A stretch of DNA of 64,000 bases, from positions 21,207,863-21,271,862 of the forward strand of contig JAJEKV010000016.1 of NCBI GenBank assembly GCA_021234155.1, given 5' to 3'. The translations under genes and the position numbers were made by a program. Shown piece after piece: positions 55,623 to 64,000 of this stretch (its first letter is position 1; each line of letters opens with the position of its first letter). Below the pieces are notes generated by a model that saw only the letters and a program-made list of their open reading frames with translations, did not search any database and was not told the DNA's origin. Source of the stretch: Isoetes taiwanensis. Lineage: Eukaryota; Streptophyta; Lycopodiopsida; Isoetales; Isoetaceae.

Positions 55623-55642
55623 AAATCTCGGTAGGACCTCCA
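55623..55642 (-). promoter_or_regulatory. gypsy primer-binding site (tRNA-Gln type)
   Basis: Three bases from the 5' LTR, the element strand reads TGGAGGTCCTACCGAGATTT. Its complement ends CTCGGTAGGACCTCCA, which from memory fits the T-arm and acceptor end of plant tRNA-Gln plus CCA. Confidence 0.7.
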
Positions 55643-55645
55643 AAA

Positions 55646-58087
55646 TGTTAGCCTAAAACCTGGAATTTTAGTCTAACCTCAAGGAAGCTCAAACAAAATG
55701 GTTAGGACCTCCAGATCACTTAGGGTGATCAATCCTTGACATATGAAGTGAGAAAAGTCATTTTGGAATATTGGTTTTTCCAAAATCACTAAAGTCCCCA
55801 AACCGAAAAACTGCCGAGCAAAAATGGCCTTGCAGACACACCTTGTGAGATTTTTGAGATGTGATTGGTGGTATAGATGATCAACAAGCAGGAAACTGGG
55901 GGTGGAGATTTGACTTGATTTGAATAGGGGAAGGTTGAGAAAATGTAGGTCAAAGTCGGGTCAAAAAGTTGGCCAGTGCCAAAACAGAGAGCCAAAATTT
56001 GCAGATGGAGTTTGATAAGGAATCTTGAGTTGGGATCTGTGCAGGCAACTTCAAAATAACCCCTAGATCATGTGCATAGGGTTTAAATAGCAAAAAAGAG
56101 TTTTAGTTTCTCTGTAAATAGCCGAGGCCTCAGGAAAAGAACAAACTCTGTGACAGTTATGGAAAAAGGTCTTTTTATGTGTTTTCTTTGAATGTGTAGG
56201 TCTCTAAGGTTTTTATGAAGATGAAATGCAACTATCTGAAAAGAATATAGCTTGGAATAAATATTTTGGGTTTTGTTTTTAGTTTTTTAGCTTTAAAAGC
56301 ACAATGCAGGATTACAAAAGATGAATATACAATGGTGACAACAACTTTCCAGGCAAAGACTATGCATTATAGAAATGTAACACAAGAAATTTGATAGTGT
56401 TAGCAAGGCATTACCAAATTCAAACATATAATAGTGTTTGAAAGTAAAATCCAGGTCTGTCTGAGCCTTTAGTGAATCTCAGAACTACCAATGAAGCCGA
56501 ATGAAATGATTTTTTGAGTTGTAGTTGAAGTGCCTCAGCTGTCGAACAAGTCACACCGGGACAGATCTTCAATCACGAGCAGAGCAGAGCAAATTTCGAA
56601 TAGAGCAGAGCAAGATAATATCAGAATATCAAAATGCGCCAAGATCACAGAGGTCTATCTCTGAGGGGACGTGCTGATTTGATCTGTTTTCTTGGCTTAA
56701 GAACTGTTCTTCCCAAAAGCTAGCTCGGTTGAGTGATTTGAGGCCCAAATTGAGCAATTTCTATCGAATCAAGTGCCACAAAGGATCCCCATGGTTTCGG
56801 AAAAGGTTTAGGAGCTAATTTCGGGCGAAAATTGGCGGGATTCAATCAAATTTAGGCACGAATTGGCCGGATTTAGCAGGTTCCCCTATTTCTTAGGGTT
56901 CATCAAAAATTCTTAAGGGTGATATATCCCACAGGCCGAAGTGGTTTTGAAGGCTCCTGTATATAAGGAATAATGCGGGCCCACTATTAAATTTGCGTGC
57001 CACGCAGAGGGGACACCCAGCCCGTGTCTGGCCCCCATGCCCTGCTGCCACGTGGAAAAATGGGGGGGGTGACCTGGAACTATGCAGAAATAGATAGGGT
57101 AGATAGGCTAGAATAGGTTTTTTATTTTTTTGGGCACGCATCCCAAGAATCCAATTTTGAAGGTCTTCCCAAGGGTTTTTTTGAATTTTAAAAGACCAAG
57201 TTAGCTCTTTTTTTCCAAGCTTTCCATCTAGAGGGCTTTTAGGTCAAACTGAAACATTTGAATTTTGGTCCCTTTTGACCCATGGTCAATGAATATTGCA
57301 ACATAGGGATGGTGAAAAAGTCATAGGAAAAAGATGGGAAAAGGGTGTAAATAGGCTATGCTAGGGTTATGGAAGATGAAATGAGAATGAAAAAAAACTT
57401 TCTTGCCTTTGAAGGTTTTCAAGATCACTAGGGGACAATTCTCAAATGAAGGTGAGATCAATAAAAAATAAGTAGTAGAATGATGAGAAAAGGTCTCAAA
57501 AGTGGAAACAATGGTGAAGGAAAAGTTTTGAAGGCTCTTGGGATATAGAAAGGGGAATGTAAGATGAATGGAATGAAGAAGAGATGGGTACCTCTGTAGC
57601 ACTTGATCTTATCTCAAATTGTTTCTAGGGCTCAATTCATACCTCCTAGTGAAGATAGATTTGCTCAAAGCCTAAGGTCTTCCAAACTTTTATAAGGGTC
57701 TTCCAAACTTCAAGGCTAGAACAAGAGCAAATTTCACTTCTAGGGTAGCATCCTCATGTGTGTGACTTCAAACTTCTCAAGCAAGCTTCATAAGGTTTGA
57801 GCTTTGGTAAAATGTCTTGTGCCTCCTTGATAAAACTTGCTATAGCCTTTGCACGGTCTTCAAATCAAAGGAAAATGTTAAACTAATAGGAATGTGTCTA
57901 GAAAGGTGTTTTACCTCAAAGGAAAAGACTAGGCCATAATAGGAGATCCCAAATGTCTTCCAATCTTGGTCAAATGTCTTCCAAACTCGATGGGATCACA
58001 ATAGCACGGAACTTTTCCTTGAAGGAAATATAAATGAAACAAAGGTTTTGATACATAGATGCTGGTCTATGTTGCCAAAATGGGCAA
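55646..58087 (-). repeat. gypsy 5' LTR (right copy, 2442 bp)
   Basis: Matches the left LTR throughout. Differences cluster in small blocks (for example 55797-55830, 56520-56590, 57010-57075), several being substitutions plus indels in GC-rich words. Confidence 0.92.
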
Positions 58088-58403
58088 AATGGTAGGCGCG
58101 ATGCCCGTTTCGGTTGGGAGTTCGCTATTTTAGGCGCCAAGCGTTTACGCATCAACGTCTCATCGAGCTTCCTCTTCTCTCTCGCCAGCATACCTATTTC
58201 TCTTTGAACCCACCCTCCCCCTTTTTTGTTTATTATATTTGTCGCGTGGGCGTATCAACCCCTCCACTCACGGGAGGTTTGTTTTGTTTTGTTTTTTTGG
58301 TGTTGGTGATGTGCAGGTACAGGTTGGCGAGCAGCATCTGTTTCGACTTCTCCATTCGTGGGTTTTTGGGAGCGATTTCTCTGCCTTGCGTTTGTCTAAG
58401 CCC

Positions 58404-58488
58404 CTTGCCGAAGGTTTATCACTAGGGTTTTTCCTCGAAAACCCGAAAGGGCGGGGTTTTTTAATCCCGGTGATAAGCTTTCGGCAGG
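58404..58488. repeat. fold-back element, copy 2
   Basis: Outer stems CTTGCCGAAGGTTTATCAC (58404-58422) and GTGATAAGCTTTCGGCAGG (58470-58488) are complementary except at two or three bases. The core AGGGTTTTTCCTCGAAAACCC-like plus GGGGTTTTTTAATCCC resembles the reversed core of the fold-back at 19354-19424. Confidence 0.7.
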
Positions 58489-58684
58489 TACACCAATCAA
58501 ACATCTGTTAGCATTGTATTTTTGGGGTCCAAATGATATAATTGGATTTTCCCTTTATTTTTCATGGGTAGTTCGCATGTGTGCGGCTACCCACTATCCA
58601 CCATTGTAGAAAATCTGCTGAGATGAATGAGAAGCCTATCTATTCGGGCAGTTTGTTGGTTTCATGCGAGTCCCATTCTAGAAT

Positions 58685-59908
58685 GCTTGAATACCATGAG
58701 CCTTAACAGATGAACTACAATTTTTTATCAAAGTTGGTTAAATTACCAGTGATCACTTCCAGCAGAGTCATGCCCACTAGCTTAATCCAGAACTAAGAAG
58801 CAAATCTGACACCAACCAATCAAAAAAAGATAAGCTACAGAGAGATTTAACCGACCTCTATGCATTCGGATAAGAGTAGAAGATCAGGCACCCTAAACTT
58901 GCTCCATTCTTGGCAGACTCCCATCACCATTTGCTTCTTGAACATTCATCTCATTGTTATTTTAGAATCTAATAGTGAAATGTTCTCATCACTCCAAGTT
59001 CTGAGTGCACCTTGAGAACAAGTTTGAGCTTGAGCTACTAGCTGTTCTACACCAGGAAGGATAAAATCTCTCTTGTACACCAACTGAAGGAGGGGACGTA
59101 TGCCACACAAAACAACTGAGGGAGGGAGGGTATATGTGTAAAGAATGATCAAATATGAGAATCACAAAAATTATGAAGATTATATTTGAAAATCTGAAAC
59201 ATTATAAGGGCAATTTTTGAATTGTCAAATCTGTTTGCTTTATTAAACCAAATTACGCTCCTATATACTTGGAATTACGGAAAGTATAAGAGTAAATTTG
59301 AAATGATATATAAGTCATAGGGGTATATTTTCTAAAGTCACTATCACTACAATAGTTTTTTTCCACGATATGTACAAAAGGTAAAAATTGCACTATCCCA
59401 ATGTATCATCCCGTAACCCACCAATAGGTGGAAATTTTGGTGGATTTGACCCATAAGTTTATTTTTGGTAATCTTTTGTTCTTCCATTTTCAGGCATCGC
59501 TGCTATAGCACCACCTGCATTTTTCTTGCAAGACATAGGGTACAGCTATGGCTCTACTCTGTTCTGCGGGTATGGCTCCTCGTACTTGGTTATGGCGAAA
59601 CTAGGAAGGGAAATGTAGAAGCAGGAGACAAATTACGCTTAAGAACTAATAGCCCAACTAAGAATTTCCACCTACTAGTGGATCACATGTGTAAGCCCAT
59701 GGGAGATTGCCAATTTTTGGGGGAGAAACTGACAATTGCTTTCAATTAACACTGCTTGCAGCGGCAGCGCCTGCTGATTGGTGGGTTCCCTAGTACATAA
59801 ACACATTGATCTCTATGGACTTTATTGATTATATTCTTCAAAATGTGACACATAAAGATCTGTGAGGGTATCCATCTTTTTCCTTTCTATTATTATAACC
59901 ATTATTTA
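58685..59908. other. no gene recognised
   Basis: No identifiable gene or element. A GGGAGGGAGGG motif occurs at about 59120. Confidence 0.5.
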
Positions 59909-60070
59909 GAGGAGCCTTCTAAAAAGAACTCCCTCATATAGAGCAGGCGTTAGTGTAATGTGTGTGTCTCATAGACCAATTGGCCTTGTAGAGGAGCCTT
60001 TTAAAAAGAACTCCCTCATATAGAGCAGGTGCTAGTGTAATGTGTGTGTCTCATAGACCAATTGGCCTTG
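59909..60070. repeat. 82-bp tandem duplication
   Basis: Two head-to-tail copies starting GAGGAGCCTT (59909 and 59991), about 96 per cent identical. Recent local duplication; contains (TG)4 TGTGTGTCTC. Confidence 0.92.
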
Positions 60071-61335
60071 AGCGAATTTTACAACCTATTTTCTTCTTTT
60101 TCTCTTACACATAATTTTTACTCCATTTTGAATTCAAGATCTTTGAGATATTGGTTTAGGTTCTTGCAAGCGGAATATCTTCCTAAGGGCAAAGGATCAT
60201 CTTATTCTTCAACAAATGCCTTATAGTACGTAGTGTCTTCTAAAAAAGGAACAAACAAATCTTTTAACTACTCTTATCAACCACATACTCAAAGATCCCT
60301 TCTTTCCTAAAAAGACAGAAAAAAAATAAAGAAAGAACCAAAAAGAGGAAAAGAAAAGGATACATATGTATGTTATAAAGTATTATATGAATGCGTGTAT
60401 GACTTTTAGGGCACTACAACATTGTGAAAAAACTATTGTAAAATCATCAATTTGCACTCTAGCAAATAAAAGCTTTATTAAAATTGTAGTGCTACACTTT
60501 ATGGTTGAAAGTATGGGCATAGTATCGATGGCACATATCAATATATATATTGAACATCATTAGGTATTTGGAATACTCACACATATAGCCATATTTGTTT
60601 TTAAGGAAAGGTTCGGGTAGTATTTGTTCAAATAAATATGAGCCTTTTCCACATTTTAAATTGCCACTTTAAAAACTCTAACAGTATCCTTATCTTATTT
60701 GATTGACAATAACCTACGTGAATAGAAGGTACCATTGTCGAGGTAAAAAATCAAGAAGCTTCCATTGTAACACAAGCTATCATTATAGAGTTTGATGTTG
60801 CTCTTATTATATACTATAGTAAGACTATATCCGACAAGTATGTTGGTTAAGTTGTTACTAGCATCTCTTTTATATACATGTCATTAACATCTTAAACTAT
60901 TGCAAAATGTAATATATTATATGGGACACTTGCAATACATATTAGAGGAAATATAGTTAAGTTAAGACAGAGATGTATGTATAAGTAAGCAACGTAACAC
61001 TTGAAAACGAGGAATAGATATAAAGATATAGTAGAACTCTATTTATAAGTGATGCAAAAAATTAATAAATATACCACCATGAATTGCAACACCAAGTTTA
61101 ACAAAGTGCACTTTTGCAAGTCAATATATTCCAATGCAATAGTAATGTCTTCAACATTTCATTCTCTTTATAAATGCACTTTTGCAAGACACTACCTACC
61201 AACAACACTAACATCTTTCTATTTAGCATTGTTAGTGCCTTACGACAGTGTCATGTTAAAGTTTGGAAATAAATTGAATATTTCAATTTCAATTATAGTA
61301 GTGTATTTGTTGTTTAAAGATAAGATATGATATAA
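60071..61335. other. no gene recognised
   Basis: AT-rich, with only short chance frames. CACTTTTGCAAG occurs twice (about 61108 and 61177). Confidence 0.5.
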
Positions 61336-61425
61336 TATGATATGATATGATATGATATGATATGATATGATATGATATGATATGATATGATATGATATGA
61401 TATGATATGATATGATATGATATGA
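61336..61425. repeat. (TATGA)18 microsatellite
   Basis: Eighteen perfect TATGA units after two imperfect ones. The ISYHI-repeat frames on the minus strand derive from it. Confidence 0.95.
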
Positions 61426-63400
61426 TGGAATTGTAATGCCCACAAGAAGTTGTATGGGACACTTTATAACACACTCAAATGGAACCCGTCCCCAACACTA
61501 TGTATGGCTGAAGTGGATCCTTCTCCCACCAACTTTACTACGAGAAATGAGCACTTTCACAATGAAGCGTTGAACCCATGGCCTTAGTTATGGCAGTTTA
61601 AGATCCTACCCGAGGACCTTAGAATGATCGCCTCATAAGAGGCATCCTGGTGGGAGTTACGGATCCAAGGCATCTTGATTAGCATGCAACTATTGCAGAT
61701 ACAATATCACCTCCTTCTTGTTGTGATCCACTATGGTGGAGATAGCCTTTGAAACTCGAGAAGAAGTCGCAGGGGAGGGCATGCCTTTGCATAGAAATGG
61801 ACTCCAAAAACACGAGCTACTATATCAGGTGACCTACAAGGGGTGGAAGTGGTCATAATGGTGAAGAGATCGGCAAGGAGATGTAGATCACATGCTAGAT
61901 AGTGCACCAACTATCGAGGTGAAAGCCAAGGAAACTCATTATGTCTTGAAGGAGATCAATGCAAAGAGATCTCGAGAGATACCATTGTGGAGGCTACAAC
62001 AAAGGAACATGGAACAAGAGCAGCAAGCTGGGCAGAAGAAGACTGTGGCAACGCTAGAGGTTTAAGGTGCGCTGAGGAAACCTTTTCCTGTTCATCAAAG
62101 CCCAAAGTAGTTAAGCTATTATTGGCTACACTTGGGCCTTCACGAGCCAGCCTATGAGTGGCAATAACACCCTCTCGTGTTGAAGCCATAGTGAAATTCT
62201 TTTCAGCATTCAATTCCGCCATGCTTGACATACATGGAGAGCATTTTGGAGGACTACAACCAGATCTTGTCATCTCTGCCAAAATGGCCAAAAGCGGGTC
62301 GAAAGATTCTGATTATGAGCCCTAACCTTGAAATGTTGTGGTCAAGATGGATATCAATGGAAATCCCTCTCTTTAAGCTTTCCAATGAGTCCAGGCACGC
62401 CTAAAACCGACATCGATCAAAAATTATGGCCAAAAGAGTATGATAGCCAAACCCCACCTCCGTCAATGAGCCTTCCAACGAGCCCAACCACGCTCAAAAC
62501 CAATACCAGAATTAAAAGCTATGAACCAAAGACTGCAACAAAGCCAGCCATAATAGATAGAAGTTTTTTTTTTTTTTTTTTTTAAAGGATCTAATTTAGA
62601 TTAAATAATTAAATTTATTTGCTAGTTATATTAGTCAAAGCATTCTCTGGACAAAATTGAACTACTTTAGAAAGGGTTCAAATCCCTATGTTGTATCAAG
62701 TCCCTGCGTACGATATTTCAAAACCATAGACACTCTAATATATTATATTCAAAAATATTGATGTCCCAATGTGGTAAAATTGCCTTAAAATAAGTTAATT
62801 CAACGAAATGAATTGAATTGAAGATTTTTGTGAGAAATGGTTCTAAAATCAATTATCAACATAATCTAGCTTGACATACTTATTGAAGACATCACAAACT
62901 ATAGGAAAATCCCATTTAAGCATTCAATACAATTTTCGTGGACTCGAAAAATGATCGATCAGATCTGCAAAACTGACAGAGATACATATGCATGCATCCT
63001 TCTTATATTTTCAGTTCCAAATCCAATTTTCTACACATGTTTCCATTTCTTTCGTCCATATACTCAAGAAAAGTAATCTGGAAATATAAATACCATGGAA
63101 CTATGAGTCTTCACCAAAGTGATTGATCACCTTGTGACCAATGTTCATCATGAAAATACCAAGATGAATCTATCTAGGTAAAATTCCCCTTTGATCTAGA
63201 CTAATTCATAATATATATGGCATTAGTTTTCTTACATTCCCCTTTAATACCATATGTTAACTCTCTGTATTTGAATTTTCTTTCAGCATCTGCAAGATTT
63301 TTATTGAACCAGTAATCTGGTAAAATCTTAATGAATATATCAGTTGTTTGATCTTCTATGCTTTTATATTCTGATTGTTATGATTTTCTTTGCCATCATT
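61426..63400. other. no gene recognised; poly-T run
   Basis: No supported gene. Decayed frames at 61740-62064 (LLYQVTYKGWKW, RSREIPLWRLQQRNMEQEQQA) may be TE remnants. A 20-base poly-T at 62563-62582 could be the poly-A tail of a minus-strand retroposon whose body lies to the left, but no TSD is found. GGTTCAAATCCC at about 62687 is a lone B-box match. Confidence 0.4.
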
Positions 63401-63404
63401 TAAA

Positions 63405-63705
63405 AAATAAAAAATACTATATTAGGAAGTCACCAGATAGCCAAGCCTAGTAGACACCTACATATCCTATCTATATCGAGTTGGTCCATTCAGCCAAGCC
63501 TAGTAGACACCTACATATCCTATCCATATTGGGTTGCGCCGAATGGACCATAGTGAACATAAAGTTCTACTATGTCGAGGTTCATCATTAATATAACCCC
63601 TAGCAACTCCCATCTAGAAATGATATCTAAGAAGGGTTTGAACCCCTGACGAAAGACATCACTAGGTCTATACCAACTTGCCACACGTCTGTTGTGGAAA
63701 ACTTT
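63405..63705 (-). mobile_element. second SINE-like unit, tRNA-type promoter
   Basis: Minus strand has an A box TGGCAAGTTGG (63683-63673) and, 28 bases on, B box GGTTCAAACCC (63644-63634), a normal tRNA spacing. The following body ends in an A/T-rich tract near 63401-63420. It contains a 52-54-bp direct duplication (about 63439-63490 and 63493-63540) beginning AGCCAAGCCTAGTAGACACC on the plus strand. It is unrelated to the SINE at 7057. TSDs were not identified. Confidence 0.5.
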
Positions 63706-63841
63706 TGTAGTACATGCATACTTTGTAGTCAGGATACCTCCTGCCTTGGATTAACTCCCATCAAGAAATGAGGGTTTTCTTAATCCTTAATAGCCCTTTA
63801 GCTCTTTAATCCCCTTTCACAACGTACAACCCCAAACAACC

Positions 63842-64000
63842 ATGGTTACTTATGTAACCCCTTGCCCAGACCCCCACTTGGAAGTGGACATCCCTCAAGC
63901 CACACCCCAGCCCCAGCCTGCCTGGGAGAACCAGAGGGAGGGACCGCCGCGAAAACGGCCCCGACTGGATGGCAAGGACAAGGGAGAAACCTCTTTCATG
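63842..64000 (+). CDS. coiled-coil protein, copy B, N-terminus (runs off window)
   Basis: Open frame of 53 codons from ATG at 63842 to the window end: MVTYVTPCPDPHLEVDIPQ, proline/glutamine-rich, then RKRPRLDGKDKGETSFM. It aligns codon for codon with copy A (12004 to 11848, inverted), at close to 90 per cent nucleotide identity, and lacks the first two stops of copy A. The conserved upstream region (63788-63841) suggests the leader is part of the same unit. RKRPR is a possible nuclear-localisation signal. By comparison with copy A the full protein should be about 286 residues and mostly coiled coil. Function unknown. Confidence 0.6.
   Translation, partial: MVTYVTPCPDPHLEVDIPQATPQPQPAWENQREGPPRKRPRLDGKDKGETSFM

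Larger units (their letters stand above)
47211..58087 (-). mobile_element. Ty3/gypsy LTR retrotransposon with extra RNase H, Tat-like
   Basis: Minus-strand element of 10.9 kb. 5' LTR 55646-58087, primer site 55623-55642, gag, protease, an RNase H-like domain, reverse transcriptase, second RNase H, integrase, then 3' LTR 47211-49658. LTR boundaries are TG...CA on the left copy; the right copy's outer end has lost a base (GGCAA-A). The LTRs are nearly identical, with small indels and a few clustered substitutions, so insertion is fairly recent. Coding frames nevertheless carry many stops and shifts. A 5-bp target duplication GGGCG/AGGCG is possible but not clean. Confidence 0.9.
47166..58684. 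mobile_element. TIR element Y, copy 2, split by a gypsy element
   Basis: Left part 47166-47210 is identical to the start of copy 1. The right part resumes near 58094 (GGCGCGATGCCCG, GGTTGGGAGTTCGCTATTTTAGGCG, ...) and ends with GTTTCATGCGAGTCCC and ATTCTAGAAT at 58675-58684. The terminal parts match copy 1, but the middle (58210-58640) is different sequence containing a fold-back. Copies of this family thus share ends and differ inside. The Ty3/gypsy element at 47211-58087 sits in it. Confidence 0.6.

Noticed and set aside
61240-61474. Minus-strand ORFs with ISYHI repeats
   Set aside because: Read-through of the TATGA microsatellite.
62328-62585. 85-codon ORF ending in polyphenylalanine
   Set aside because: Ends in a poly-T run and contains only low-complexity serine/proline/threonine sequence.

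Overview
This window looks like nuclear DNA of a vascular plant with a large, repeat-packed genome. The coding traces fit a fern or gymnosperm better than a compact angiosperm, but I cannot name the species. There are no prokaryotic or organellar genes. Almost everything identifiable is a transposable element (TE), a relic of one, or a satellite-type repeat. Host-gene traces are limited to a PPR fragment (1.3-1.65 kb), an EGF-like exon (10.5-10.8 kb) and a few hypothetical reading frames.

Layout. 0-2.1 kb: host DNA with a PPR fragment and a pentanucleotide microsatellite. 2.13-10.19 kb: a full-length LINE with perfect 15-bp target-site duplications (TSDs), an intact ORF1, a decayed ORF2, and a 145-bp tRNA-derived SINE inside the reverse transcriptase. 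10.4-19 kb: EGF-like exon, a coiled-coil protein relic, a minisatellite, a relic that resembles a DNA adenine/cytosine-N4 methyltransferase, a cluster of GC palindromes around a 123-aa ORF, and purine-rich repeats. 19.2-26.6 kb: a DUF7869-type transposase-like gene broken by three nested insertions (a 0.6-kb composite, a 256-bp MITE-like element and a 3.6-kb TIR element). 29.6-39.15 kb: a Ty1/copia element carrying two nested insertions. One is 3.1 kb with a second DUF7869-type relic and a 36-bp flanking duplication. The other is 2 kb, polypyrimidine-rich, and may be a Helitron. 40.9-44 kb: the 3' half of a chromodomain Ty3/gypsy element. 46.8-58.7 kb: two TIR elements, the second split by an 11-kb Ty3/gypsy element on the minus strand with 2.44-kb LTRs and a tRNA-Gln-type primer site. 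58.7-64 kb: mostly featureless DNA with short duplications, a second SINE-like unit and the 5' end of a second coiled-coil gene copy running off the window.

Main points of interest: the RNase H-like domain upstream of the reverse transcriptase in the 47-58 kb element; the methyltransferase-like relic; two DUF7869-type transposase relics whose reading frame is restored when the nested elements are removed on paper; unusually long direct duplications (27, 36 and about 39 bp) beside three insertions; and a fold-back element family with a conserved core and different but self-complementary outer stems.

All family assignments come from reading motifs by eye; no search was run. Many frames carry stops and shifts. 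Coordinates of decayed genes mark recognisable homology, not exact ends.
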